Part shown: one piece after another, positions 17,606 through 29,008 of the stretch
Numbering within the stretch: the stretch's first letter is position 1
How the letters are laid out: each line of letters begins with the position of its first letter
Source of the DNA: Tannerellaceae bacterium
GTDB lineage: Bacteria; Bacteroidota; Bacteroidia; Bacteroidales; Tannerellaceae
Direction: 5' to 3'
DNA length: 64,000 nt
Assembly: GCA_021201295.1 (NCBI GenBank)
Contig: JAJQFE010000012.1
Span: 1 to 64,000, forward strand
Made by a program: the position numbers and the translations under genes
Notes under the pieces: model-generated
The model's input: only the letters and a program-made list of their open reading frames with translations
Told to the model about the DNA's origin: nothing
The model's database searches: none

Positions 17606-20565
17606 ATGAAACAAAATCTACTGTTGATCAGGCTACTACTTATTAACTTCCTGTTTTGTTCTTTTCTGTCCGAACAGACTGCTAACTGGTTTGAAGTGAA
17701 AGGTATAGTCACTGATACGAGTAAAGAGCCTATGATCGGGGCATCTGTCAAAGAACAAGGTACGGATAACGGTACTATTACTAACCTTGACGAATTGTTT
17801 GAGCTGACCGTCTCCTCCCCGAATGCTGTACTGGAAATTTCTTATATTAGTTATGAAACCCTGACGGTGAAAGTGGCTAACCAGTCTTATATCCGGGCTG
17901 TCCTCAGAGATGCCAGTGTAGAGCTTGCCGATGTGGTAGTGGTAGGATATGGAAAAGCATCGAGTAAAGACATTGCGAGTTCCATTACCTCTTTATCAGA
18001 GAAAGATTTTAATCCGGGGCCTGTCCAGTCTGTTGCCCAGATGATCCAGGGACGAGTGGCCGGGGTGTATATCTCTAAGGACGGTGATCCGAATAGTGCC
18101 GGCACACTGACTATCCGCGGTACATCTACCCTGCGTAAGGAAGGCCAGGAGCCTTTGTATGTGATCGATGGTGTTCCGGGAGCCGGAACCGTATCTCCGG
18201 AAGATATTGTATCCATTGATATCCTGAAAGATGCTTCTGCTACGGCTATTTATGGTTCCCGGGCGGCGAATGGGGTGATTATGATCACTACCCGTGGTGG
18301 AAAAGGGGGGGGATGCAGAAATATACGACTGCGAATGCTTACCTGAGTATAGAAAAAGTGTCTAAACGTTATGAGATGATGTCGGGTGACCAGTACCGGC
18401 AGTATTTAACCGATAATGGTTCGGCGGTGAAGCCCGGCTGGGATGACCAGGTGAATATGGACTGGCAGAAAGAGATCATGCGTACGGCCATCACACAGAA
18501 TTATTATTTCAATACCGGGGGAACCTTTAACCGTACCCGGTATGATGCCAGTGTGAATTTCTCTAAACGGGAAGGGATCATTCAAACAACCAGGCAGAAG
18601 AAAATGAATATGCGGGCGAATATTGAGCAGACGTTCCTGAATGAAAAACCGATGCTGGGAATGACTGTGAACAGGCAGATCTCTGACCAGGATGAGTTGC
18701 CTGAGCCCAATCATGTGTACCGTAGTATGCTGACCTTTGTCCCTACTACCAGCGGATATCATGCGGATGGGACGTATATAGAAGACATTGACCGTCGGGA
18801 CCGGAACCCCCTGGCCCTTATTGACCAGAACCGGAAGAATGCCGTTCATAAAACGATGTTCGGGTCTGTCCGGCTGAGGTGGGATATTTTGCCCGGGCTG
18901 GTTTTTAACTCTACGTTGTCTTATCAGGATTACCAGTATAATGAAAGTACGTATTATGCCAAAGATTCCAAATTGGCGCTGGGAAAAACGGGGAAGCGAT
19001 CCGTTCGGCGTATGCGGATACGGAGACGATCTTTGAAAATTACCTGAACTATGATAAAACGCTGAACAGGGATCATAAATTCGGAGTGATGTTAGGGTAT
19101 TCCTGGCAGGAAACGAATACGGGTGACGGTTTCCAGGCCAGTAATGTGAATTTTATGAGTGATGCGACCGAATACTATAACCTGGGGTTGGGGAGTCCTG
19201 CGGATGGGTATAATGTGGATTACGGGGATAAGACGATCCGTACCCTGCGGATGATCTCTTTCTTCGGACGTGTCAACTGTAATTATAAACAGCGGTATAT
19301 TTTACAGGCTTCGTTACGAAATGACGGTTCTTCTGCCTTTGGTAAGAATAACCGCTGGGGGCTGTTCCCTTCTGTTTCCGGTGCCTGGTGTACGATTGCA
19401 GAACCATTTATGCAGGACCAGACACTGTTTGATGACCTGAAGGTAAAAGTAGGTTTTGGTATCAGTGGTAATAGTATGGGATTTGACCCGATGGTTTCTA
19501 TGGTTCGTTACGGCTCGGTTGGAAAGTCTTATTACCAGGGGGATTATATAAATAGTATCGGGGTGGTGCAGAATGAAAACCCGGACCTGAAATGGGAGAA
19601 AACTTCCATGGTGAATATCGGGGTGGATGCTGCTTTCCTGGATTCCCGTTTACGGGTGGGGGTGGAATGGTATAATAAGATCACTTTGGACCTGATCTGG
19701 GAATATGATGTTCCTTCTACCAAATATCTCTATGAAAAGATGATTGTCAATGTTGGTGAGATCAGTAACCGGGGGATTGAGGCTACTCTCAGCGGTGATG
19801 TTATCGATAACCGTACGTTTGGCTGGACTACCGGCGTGACACTGGCACATAACCGTAACCGGGTGGAGTCTTTGTCGGATGACCTGTTTAAAGTGGAGTA
19901 TGTACTGACAGGAAAGGATGCGATAGGTTCCGGGCAGACAGGGGGTAGTACGCAAGTGATCATGGAAGGATATCCTATCGGAACTTTTTATACCTTGAAA
20001 TTCCAGGGTTTCAGTGAGGACGGGAAGTCGTTGTTCCTGAACAAGGATGAGGAAATAACGGATTCTCCGGTTGCGCCGGATGACTATTATATCTGCGGGG
20101 ATGCACAGCCTAAACTGAATTATTCATGGAGTCATCATTTCCGCTGGAAACGTTTCAACCTGGACCTGTTGTTCCGTGGGGTTGCCGGGCATAAGGTCCT
20201 GAATGCCACGTTAGCCCGGTTGACGTATACTTCCCGTGTCAGCCATTTCAACCAGCCGTTGTATGTGCTGGAGTCAGGCCAGCCTTTTAATGATACCCGG
20301 TCTCATTTTGTGTCGGACCGGTATATTGAGAAAGCCAACTTTTTCCGTCTGGAGAATCTGAACGTAGGGTATACCTTACCGGTAAAAAATCAGTATCTGG
20401 AAAGTATGAACCTCTATTTTAATGTAAGTAATGCCTTTGTGCTTACCAGCTATAAGGGAATTGATCCGGAGGTCAGTATGGGGGGTATTGAGCCGGGGGG
20501 TCGATAATGAAAATATGTATCCCAAGACCCGTTCTTTTCAGGTGGGTGTTAAATTAAACTTTTAA
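17606..20565 (+). pseudogene. SusC/RagA-type TonB-dependent outer-membrane transporter, three frameshifts
   Basis: Outer-membrane import channel for glycans or peptides that pairs with SusD. Visible domains are a carboxypeptidase-D-like regulatory beta-sandwich (VKGIVTDTSKEPMIGASVKE in residues 32-51), the plug with ELADVVVVGYGKASSKDIASS, the SusC motif LYVIDGVPG and DASATAIYGSRAANGVIMIT, then the barrel. Frame changes fall in G runs: 18305-18312 (eight, nine expected), 18990-18993 (four, five expected) and 20495-20500 (six, five expected). Correcting these gives 986 residues ending VGVKLNF. Adjacent SusD is also frameshifted, so this uptake system is dead unless the lesions are sequencing artefacts. 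Confidence 0.9.
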
Positions 20566-20573
20566 TTTCTTAG

Positions 20574-22165
20574 ATGATGAAAAAATACTATATCCGTTTT
20601 TATGTATAGCTGTGGGGTTAACGTCGTGTGTTAATCTGGATGTCGATATCAAATCGGAACTGGTTCCGGAGAATTTCCCTACTACGGAGGAACAGTTTGT
20701 GGCTGCTTCCGGTGTGGTCTATACTGAATTTGCCAAGGGTTATACTGATAATTATTGGTTGCAGAGTGAACTGACTGCTGATGTAGGGGTTATTACTGCA
20801 AATGGCGGTAACTGGTTTGATGGGGGTATTTACCAGGATTTCCATTATCATGACTGGACGTATGCCCATAGTTACATTGAAAATACATGGAGCTGGTTGT
20901 ACAAAACGATCAATTCCTGTAATAAGGTTTATTCCCTTCTGATTGATGCGGAAGACTCCGACAGTAAGCATACCACTATTGCTGAGCTGAGAACGATGCG
21001 TGCTTTTTGTTATTATCTGCTGATGGATAATTTCGGGGGTGTGCCTTTGGTGGTTGAGTTTGGGGAAGATCTGAAGCCGCGTAGTTCCCGTCAGGAGGTG
21101 TTTGACTATGTGGAAAAGGAGTTGAAGGAGGCTTTGCCGGACCTGCGTACGGTGAATGATGTCTCTACCTGGGGGCGGCCTACTCAACTGGCGGCTTATG
21201 CGATGCTGGCTAAACTTTACCTGAATGCCGAGGTGTTTACCGGTACATCCAAATATGATGAGGCGGTTGCAATGTGTGATGCGGTGATGGCCTTTGAAAA
21301 CAGGGGTGAAACTACGCTGACGGACAGAAGCCAGTACCTGAACATGTTTGATTATGATAACGGCCCTGATTTTAAGGAATACCTGTTTGCTATTCCTTAC
21401 GATGAAAACAGCCTGCAGTCTTTCCGTCCTTCCCGGTATGCTTTGTCTATTTACCATCCGGAAGCCTGGAATTTTAAGTTTACGGTAAGTAGCTGTATGC
21501 GTATACTCCTGGACTATTATGACCTCTATGAAGATGATACGGAGGATGTCCGTCTGGGTACTTTTCTGGTGGAGGAACAGTATATGTTGGATGGGGTGAC
21601 TCCTATGACGGTGACTGCTACTAAAGTCCAGTTGGATAGCCGGTATGACGGGGAGGATAAAGAAGCTGTGGTGGACTATCATATCCGGATGACTAAAGAG
21701 ATTGAATTCCGGGATATTGCCACTTTTGATACCGGAGATGATGTAGTGGGGCGTCTGGTGGGATACCGTTGTAATAAATATCCGGCCAGTACAACTCAGC
21801 CGGACCATTACCATAGTAATGATTTTCCTGTCCTTCGCTACGCGGATGTCCTGTTAATGAAAGCGGAGGCGATCCTGCGTGGGGCTGCTGCCACTCATGG
21901 GGATACTCCTCTGGCGCTGGTGAACCGGATCCGTGAACGGGTGGGTGCTAAAACATGGTCTGCTGTCACGTTGGACCAGTTCCTGGAAGAGCGTGGCCGT
22001 GAATTGGTGCTGGAGGCGTGGAGGAGAAATGACCTGATCCGGTTTGGTAAATTTGAAGATAGCTGGTTATTGAAGACTGATGCGGATGTCCGGAAACGTC
22101 TGTTCCCTATTCCTAAAACGAAAATGGATACTAATACGTTGCTGGAACAGAATCCGGGGTATTGA
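20574..22165 (+). pseudogene. SusD/RagB-family surface lipoprotein, frameshifted in signal peptide
   Basis: Surface glycan-binding lipoprotein that caps the SusC channel. The A run at 20580-20585 has six bases; seven restore MMKKILYPFLCIAVGLTSC, a lipoprotein signal with its Cys. The mature part keeps SusD marks: TINSCNKVYSLL, RTMRAFCYYLLMDNFGGVPLV, LRYADVLLMKAEAI and the C-terminal ELVLEAWRRNDLIRFGKFED with NPGY at the end. Restored length is 530 residues. Without the frameshift correction no signal peptide would be made. It starts nine bases after the SusC stop. Confidence 0.9.
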
Positions 22166-22306
22166 TTCGGTTCTATCTATTGTATATATGGACAGGTGTG
22201 GGGGATTCTTCGCGCCTGTTTGGTTTGTATTCCTTGTTGATGGGTTGAGTGTCCCGGATTAAACTATTCTGTCTGCCGGCTGTTTTACGAATAAAACGGA
22301 ATAGGT

Positions 22307-22780
22307 ATGCGAAAGGTGCTGGGTCTTGTTTTGCCGGTGGGTATTTGTTTGTTAGTGGGTTTTGTTGCCAGCTATTTCCAGCGGGAATCTCTAGAGGAAT
22401 GGTATCCGTTGTTGAATAAATCTCCTTTGACACCTCCCGGTAGTGTCTTTGCTGTTGCCTGGACTATATTATATATTTGTATGGGTATCTCTATCGGTCT
22501 GATCCTGAATTCGTATAGTCTTTATAAAACTTATTTTGTCCGTTTATTTGGTTTCCAGCTTCTTTTTAATTTTTCCTGGAGTATTTTGTTTTTTTATATT
22601 CAGAATCCGTTGCTGGGGGCTATTGATATTTTTCTTCTGGATCTGCTGGTGGTTTTATATATTGTCAGGTCGTATACTTTATTTAAGGCCAGTTCTCTGC
22701 TGTTTATCCCTTATTTCTTATGGTTGATGTTTGCGACTTGCCTGAATTTATATATTCTTTTCCATAATCCTGTATTTTAA
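22307..22780 (+). CDS. tspO: TspO/MBR-family tryptophan-rich sensory protein
   Basis: A 157-residue, five-helix membrane protein that binds porphyrins and related ligands in characterised relatives. Family blocks are KSPLTPPGSVFAVAWTILY in the first loop and helix two, LLFNFSWSILFF in helix three and PYFLWLMFATCLNLYI at the end. The porphyrin-binding role fits a genome with a heme operon, though no link is shown here. Intact, from ATG 22307, following SusD by 141 bases. Confidence 0.9.
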   Translation: MRKVLGLVLPVGICLLVGFVASYFQRESLEEWYPLLNKSPLTPPGSVFAVAWTILYICMGISIGLILNSYSLYKTYFVRLFGFQLLFNFSWSILFFYIQNPLLGAIDIFLLDLLVVLYIVRSYTLFKASSLLFIPYFLWLMFATCLNLYILFHNPVF

Positions 22781-22792
22781 TTTCCGTCCGGG

Positions 22793-23417
22793 TTACCAGT
22801 GGTTATGGTGTACTTTACTTCTGTCATATTTGTCTTTGGCTGGTGTATTCCCTTTAGGATGGCCTACCGGAATAACGGCTAAGGGGAAGGATATGTTCCG
22901 GTAGCCGGGTATGTCTGACTACGGTTTCCGTACGATCTTCGTAAGGATATACGGCTGTCCATACGGCTCCTAAGTCCAATGCTTCTGCTGCCAGTAAGAT
23001 ATTCTGGGTTACGGCTGCGCAGTCTAAATACCAGTAGAAGGAACGTTCTGCATCTCCGCAAACCACTAATGCGTAGGGTACTTTGGAAAGCATGCCGGCA
23101 GTGGGTAATTCCTGTGCCATCCGGTCTAAGGTTTCCTGGTCATCAATGACAATAATCTCCCAGGGGCGGATGTCCCGTCCGGAGGGTGCTGCCATCCCGG
23201 CTTTAATCAGTGTCTGGATATCTTCTTTGGAGACTGGTTTTTCCGTAATAAAATCCCGGACGCTTTTCCGGTTGTGGATCACGGAGATTGCCGCTTTTCC
23301 TTCCGGAGATCCTGTTTCTTCCGTCCGGCTGTTCTTTGACCGGAATGCCTGGACCAGTACTGTAATCATCAATAACAGGCATGCAGCCTGATGCATTTTT
23401 TCCCGTTTATCTTTCAT
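22793..23417 (-). pseudogene. Nitroreductase-family protein, frameshifted near C-terminus
   Basis: FMN-dependent nitroreductase-like oxidoreductase with an N-terminal hydrophobic segment (CLLLMITVLVQAF) suggesting export or membrane anchoring. FMN-binding marks are NRKSVRDFI, AAPSGRDIRPWEIIVI and DLGAVWTAVYPYE. A G run at 22883-22886 has four bases and three are needed; after correction the frame continues LAVIPVGHPKGNTPAKDKYD and ends in HHNHW, as relatives do, at 207 residues. As it stands the last 35 or so residues are lost, including a conserved flavin-contacting part. Confidence 0.85.
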
Positions 23418-23541
23418 CTGTTATTCTTTTAGCTGCAAAGGTAGTATTAAATTCAGCATCCTATATCTATAGATCTGATGAAACGGATGCAGAAGAACGG
23501 GATTTATATAGGTTTCTTTCTCTATAGGGTAGTATAGAAGA

Positions 23542-23580
23542 TACCTTAACAAGTATCCCCGAAAGGAACCTGTTAAGGTA
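23542..23580. repeat. Inverted repeat, 10-bp arms
   Basis: TACCTTAACA (23542-23551) and TGTTAAGGTA (23571-23580) are exact inverted copies around a 19-base loop. It lies downstream of the SDR gene on the minus strand and could act as a weak terminator or RNA-processing hairpin; no T tract makes this certain. Confidence 0.5.
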
Positions 23581-23643
23581 CTTCATCTTTCTTCACGCCA
23601 GCAGTTCCTTTTCAGGTAATCTGCTCTCAACATCACATATCTT

Positions 23644-24542
23644 TTATGTGGTATGGTGTCCTCCGGTTACTCCATACACTTCTGCAGTGGTGTAGCTGGA
23701 TTCCTGGGAAGCCAGTAGTACATACACAGCGGCCAGTTCGACTGGTTGTCCGGATCTTTTTAACGGAGTGTTCAGTCCGAATTCCGGTAGTTTATCTTGC
23801 TGCTGTCCACCACTTACCTGTAAAGGGGTCCAGATGGGGCCCGGTGCCACACTGTTCACCCGTATGCCTTTATCTGCAATTTGTTTAGCTAATGCCCGGG
23901 TGAATGCAATAATTGCACTTTTGGTCCCGGCATAATCCAGCAGGTCCTTAGATGGCTGAAAAGCCTGAATGGATGATGTAGTAATGATGGTTGAGCCCGG
24001 AAGTAACAGTGGTAAGGCTTCTTTGACTACCCAGAACAGTGAAAATACATTCGTTTCGAAGGTTTCCCGGATCTGTTCGGTGGTAATATTCAGGATATCC
24101 GGTTGGGATACCTGTTTTCCTGCTACTAAAGCCATTATATCCAATCCGCCTAACTCCTGGTGGGTTTTTTCACCATTTCTTTACAAAACTCTTCATCTTT
24201 GAGGTCCCCGGGTATCAGGATGGCTTTCCGTCCTTCTGCCCAGATCAGTTCTGCTACTTCTTCAGCATCTTCCTGTTCGGAGGGCAGGTAGTTGATCGCT
24301 ACGTCTGCTCCTTCTCTTGCGTAGGCAATGGCAGCTGCACGGCCGATACCGAAGTCTCCTCCTGTCACGAGTGCCTTGCGGTCTTCCAGCCGATTGTGTC
24401 CGATGTAGCTTTCTTCGCCACAGTCCGGTTTAGGATTCATATGTTCCTGTACTCCGGGTGGGTCCTGGTGTTGTTTCGGATATCCTCCTTCATGATATTG
24501 GCTCAGAGGATCCTGCATTTCATTATATTCTACTTTCTTCAT
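23644..24542 (-). pseudogene. Short-chain dehydrogenase/reductase (YhdF/YhxC-like), frameshifted
   Basis: NAD(P)-dependent oxidoreductase of the SDR branch with an N-terminal extension ([20 protein letters not shown]) typical of general-stress SDRs. The cofactor motif is [20 protein letters not shown] and the catalytic Tyr-Lys lies in DYAGTKSAI, with an upstream Ser in [10 protein letters not shown] run at 24165-24170 (A run in the coding strand) has six bases; seven restore [18 protein letters not shown] and a 299-residue protein. Confidence 0.85.
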
Positions 24543-24590
24543 GTGACTGGGACTTTAATTTTTACGGATTTCTTCTATGGAAGAAACCGG

Positions 24591-24806
24591 TTATTCATCA
24601 TCACTTAAAATAATAGAAATAAACGTGTCGACGGAATCATCCAGATTATCGTAGGTTAATTCCTGATTGGCATGTTTTTCCCTGATCTTGTCTACTAATT
24701 TATCTTTGTAGTCTTTCAGTTTCTGTATATTTTTCTTTTTGAATAATTCACATCCCAAATATGTTAAAGCGGCTCCTGCGAGAGCTCCTACTATTAAATT
24801 CTTCAT
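24591..24806 (-). CDS. Small single-helix anchored protein
   Basis: A 71-residue protein with one N-terminal hydrophobic segment (LIVGALAGAALTYLGCEL), then a lysine-rich helical stretch and an acidic tail ending LSDDE. It resembles small YtxH-like stress proteins in layout but no family is assigned. It is upstream of the SDR stress-type gene on the same strand, which may indicate a shared stress role. Confidence 0.5.
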   Translation of the reverse strand: MKNLIVGALAGAALTYLGCELFKKKNIQKLKDYKDKLVDKIREKHANQELTYDNLDDSVDTFISIILSDDE

Positions 24807-24994
24807 AGCTATATTCTTTTATTTTGTTTGGGTTAGAACACCTGGCTTTTCCTAATAGTTCAGGAAATAAATGTTTAATAGCTGTAAAATCTGCAAATCC
24901 GTTCCATAAGGGCCTGCATACGTTTAAGTCAGTTTTCTGTCAGTAACAAATTTAATACTGATACCTACAAATCTGACAGTGAAATCCGCTGGGA

Positions 24995-26416
24995 ATGAAT
25001 TCTTTTAAAGTGATAAAATCACTAATTATTTACTTAATTTTGATCACAATGGAAAAACACGAAGTACGGGTACTCGCCCGTTATGAGGCTGAGAATGCGA
25101 CTCTCGGCGGTGATGCCACTATTGAAAATTTTGTAGCCGGTTATTCAGGTACAGGGTATGTAAACATCAACAACACAGGTACGATTACTTTTGATGTTAC
25201 GATGGAAGAGGCTGGATTCTATTCCATCCAGATCGGGTATAACGGGATGTTTGGTGAAAAACGTCAGAACCTGTCTGTGAACGGGACTGGATTGGGAGAA
25301 GTGGCTTTTCCGGAAACCACTGAATTTACGCAGATAGAGGGGGCTAAGAAAGTTCGTTTGAATGCGGGTAGCAATACGGTGACTATCAGTAGTTCCTGGG
25401 GCTGGATGCTGGTGGACTATATTCAGATCGAAGATTATGTGGAGATTCCGTTCAACATTGATCCGGAGCTGGTGAATCCAAATGCATCGGATGAAGCCAA
25501 AAATCTGTACGAATTCCTGAAAGAGAATTTCCAGAAGAAAGTGATCTCGGGTGTGATGACGTTGGATTCTATGGTGGAACCTGAATGGTTATATGAAAAT
25601 ACCGGTAAATATCCTGCTATTTTAGGTCTGGACTTTATGCATAATGTAGGGAAGGATACGGAATGGTTTGTCAATGACCCGAACCGGGTGCACCAGGTAG
25701 CGGATGATGCGGAAGAGTATTATAACCGGAATGGTATTCCTGTGATCTGCTGGCACTGGAGGGATCCTTCCAAACAAACCAGTGCTTTCTACACGGAAGA
25801 TACCAATTTTGATATTAATGTGATCTATGATACGACTTCGGATGGTTACAAAGAGATCATTTCTGACATTGATGTGATTGCTGCTGAGTTGAAACGTCTG
25901 ACTGATAAGCATGTTCCTGTGCTGTGGAGACCTCTTCATGAAGCTGCCGGAGGTTAGTTCTGGTGGGGTGCTAAAGGCCCACAGCCTCTGAAAGACCTGT
26001 GGCATATTTTATATGAGCGTTTAGTGAATTATCACGGATTAAATAATCTGGTCTGGATCTGGACGGCGAATGCAGATGATGCTGCTATTAACTGGTATCC
26101 GGGTCATGATTATGTGGATTTGGTGGGTATTGATATTTATCCGCCGGCGGGTGACCATAATTCCCAGGTGACTGCTTTTGAAAAGTTGAAAGAGATTTTT
26201 GAAGGTCGTAAGATTCTGGCGTTAAGTGAGTGTGGATCTATTCCTGATCCGGATGAAATGATTGCGGACGGTGCTCTCTGGTCTTACTTTATGCCCTGGT
26301 ATGGGGAACATACCATTCCGGGTGAAGGTACTCCTCATAATTCTGTTGAGTTCTGGAAGAAGATTATGCATCATGAATTAGTGATCACGTTGGATGAAAT
26401 GCCGGCTCATCCCTGA
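24995..26416 (+). pseudogene. GH26 beta-mannanase with CBM35-like module, stop in the catalytic motif
   Basis: Endo-beta-1,4-mannanase. After a short hydrophobic N-terminus comes a carbohydrate-binding module (RYEAENATLGGDATIENF and SSWGWMLVDYIQIE), then a GH26 (beta/alpha)8 domain. The acid/base Glu is in RPLHEAAGG and the nucleophile Glu in ILALSECGS. Codon 321 (25955-25957) is TAG exactly where GH26 enzymes have Trp (GGWFWWG), so TGG to TAG is likely. The reading frame continues without interruption to 26416 (473 residues). It lies near the SusC/SusD pair, suggesting a former mannan-utilisation locus. Confidence 0.85.
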
Positions 26417-26452
26417 TCCGAAAATCCTTATCTGAAAAGATAAACTGTATAA

Positions 26453-26496
26453 AGGACTACCTGAAAGTTACTATAAGTGATTTTTCAGGTGGTCCT
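26453..26496. terminator. Bidirectional hairpin terminator
   Basis: AGGACTACCTGAAA (26453-26466) pairs with TTTCAGGTGGTCCT (26483-26496) with one G-U wobble, followed by a T-rich tract. It lies between the convergent GH26 and lamin-tail genes and can serve both. Confidence 0.8.
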
Positions 26497-26543
26497 GTTA
26501 TTTTTACCTTTCCTCTATTTTTTATGGTTGAATGGTCTGGTCT

Positions 26544-28878
26544 TTAGCGCATAAGGAATACTTTTTTGTATTGTTTCCTTTTTCCTGTGGGATGATAAAG
26601 TTCTATGCTTATAATATAGAGTCCGGTATGGAGGCGGCTGCCATTGGTGCCAGTGCCGTTCCAGATAAATGTTCCCTGTGTTCCTGCCAGTTCCTGGTTG
26701 AGGAGGATGGCCACTTTGCTGCCTGCCAGATTGTAAACCTCTCCCCTGAGGTTGTATCCGGGTTGGTCTAACTGGTAACTGATCCCATATGTCCCATTTT
26801 CCCGGAGGACCGGAGTTTCCAGATGGGTGGGTATTTCTTCTTCTTTGGCTTTATACTGGGAGTTGGCATAGCCCGGAGTTCCATAGCCGGTAGATGTGGC
26901 TGCGGATGTCCAGTTTTCCGGATCCTGGGTCTCGCCGTGCGGGTCCACTCTTTCCAGAGCTACTCCTTTTTTTATTTTTGATGGACGGGGCATGCCAGGT
27001 TGATGAATAACAGATCTCATCAATAATTGTGGAATCTGTTCCCTGAAACAGGACTAAGGTGGAGGTTGTATTGGCTAAAATGGGTAATTTGACTTCATAA
27101 ATAGCTGATTCCGGTGCCATGGGATAGAAGGTAGTCACCTTTTCTTTGTTGGAGGTGAGGGCTATATATCCTTCTGCTTCCAGTACGTCTGTGATGGAGG
27201 ACAATGGGTAAAAAGTCCCCAGGCTACCATCTGTCTTTCTCTTGTTAATATACAGATCCTGTAGGGAGATGTCTTTGCCGGAGCGGTTATATAATTCGAT
27301 ATATTCTTCTCCTCCTGCAAAGGGTTCGGGGAGTAATTCATTAAAGATAAGCTCTTTTTTCTGCAGAGGTGAAGTTGCTGTCGGTGTTCCCCCTGGATTT
27401 TCTCCGGGCCCGTTGTCTGCTGTCCGGGAGTTTTCTTTACCGGGTGTACCTCCTTTCGGATCTGTACTGAGATAGAGTTCGTCTCCGTCCCGTTCCCATG
27501 ATTTTCCTGCTTTGGCTTTTGGATAATAGATCTCATCTATTAATTTGTCTGTGGGATCTTTCAGTTGCAATTGTTTTCCTGCATTGGCTAAGGCTGCGGG
27601 GAATTTGCTTAATGGCATGGCTATGCCTGTATCTTCTATATGGATCTCCCTGCCTTCCCGGTAGAGTATGACATATCTGTTGGGTGGGAGTTCTGCGGCT
27701 TCCAGCAAGGTAATTTTGTTGTCGTAAATAAATTGCCAGTCTTTGAGTGGGATTGCCTGGTCTGTAGTGTTGTAGAGTTCTACGTATTCTGTTTCCGGCA
27801 ATTCTGTGAGTCCTTTGGGGTTTGCCATGATCTCGTTGATTCGTAGGGCTTTCTCCGGATAAACCGGGTCCGGGATATCTGTTCCCGGTGGTTGTTCTTC
27901 GTTACCGCCTTGTGTCAGGGTAATATCCCAGAAATCTTCCGGCATCGTATTTCCTTGTTCGTCTTTTACCTGTTTCCAGGAGATCCGGTAATTCTGTTCC
28001 GGTGTCATTTCTGCCGGGAAACGGGTATGGACGATGGAATGCAGGGCTCCATATCCTTTCCGGATTGCATCTCCTATACTGGAAATATGGAAAACAGCTT
28101 CGGAAATATTTACGGGCCGGTCAAAAATGAATGTTATTTCTAACAGGGAAGGAATTTCCATATCGGTCAGTTCCGGAAGTTCTTTTTCTTCCGGATCTTC
28201 CGGGTCTATTTCTTCTATATCCGGAAAGTCTGCCAGATAGGGATAGATATGGAGCTGGTCAAAATAATAGGTGTTGATCCGTGCTTTTACGTACCGGCAG
28301 TAGAGGTTTAGCTGTCCGCCCGGGCGAACTCCTTGTATGGCTTTGGTATAAGTCCCTTCCATTGCGTATCCGGATTCTCCGGTTCTCCGGGTATGGAGGG
28401 TCCAGGTTTTATTCGCTTCTAAGGTCAGCCGGATATGGACGAATGGGTATGGTTCATCTAAGAGCCCTTTCCGTCTGGCAATTAACAGGGTTTGTTTAGT
28501 GCCTTCGATGGAATAAAAGGAGATTTGTTTATCGTTGTTTCCTACCTGAATGAAATAAGCGGTCAGGGAACTGTTCTCTCCGGAGGCATAGGCATAGATC
28601 CGCAGGTTATTTTGTTGGGTGGAGGAAAAGTCCAGTTTCAGGCTTATATCCCATGTCATATTTTCCGCATATTCTATGGGTAAATAAATGAATGTTTTTC
28701 CTGCTTCGTTTGCCGGGGATGTAAACTGGAGTTGGTTTTGTGAGTTGATAAAGAAACTGTTGGTTTCTCCCTGCCAGGGATTTTGTGAAGTGATTTCGGG
28801 ACCAGTGAAGGTTTCATGTACCTGTGTGAAGGCATACAACGGGCAAAATGCCCATACTAATAGCATGATTTGTTTCAT
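26544..28878 (-). pseudogene. Lamin-tail-domain exported protein with T9SS-like C-terminus, frameshifted
   Basis: A large exported protein with signal peptide MKQIMLLVWAFCPLYAF. An N-terminal beta-sandwich is followed by two lamin-tail (LTD) modules, marked by RINEIMANPKGLTELPETEY and ELIFNELLPEPFAGGEEYIE with WERDGDELYLSTDPKGG. The C-terminal part (GYNLRGEVYNLAGSKVAIL to YKKVFLMR) resembles a T9SS type A or FlgD-like domain. A T run at 26967-26973 has seven bases and six are needed to read IKNKKGVALERVDPHGE. Restored length is 777 residues. Such proteins are usually surface-attached; the ligand is unknown. Confidence 0.8.
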
Positions 28879-28906
28879 AGTTAACGGGTTATATGGTTAT
28901 TTTATC

Positions 28907-28914
28907 TATCTTTG
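28907..28914 (+). promoter_or_regulatory. -7 box (TATCTTTG) upstream of asd
   Basis: TATCTTTG followed by CA matches the Bacteroidetes -7 consensus and transcription start context, 95 bases before the asd ATG. No TTTG is found at the usual -33 spacing. Confidence 0.55.
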
Positions 28915-29008
28915 CACTCCATTTTGCTTGGAATAGTGCGTATCCCTCTGATGGTGAATCGCAAAGTTAAAACATTTATTGATATTACAAATTTAATTTG
29001 TGCTCAAA

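Noticed and set aside
20618..21814. A 398-codon open frame on the minus strand opposite SusD
   Set aside because: It lies entirely antisense to the SusD coding sequence, has a His/Ile/Arg-rich composition typical of a reversed gene and no family motif.
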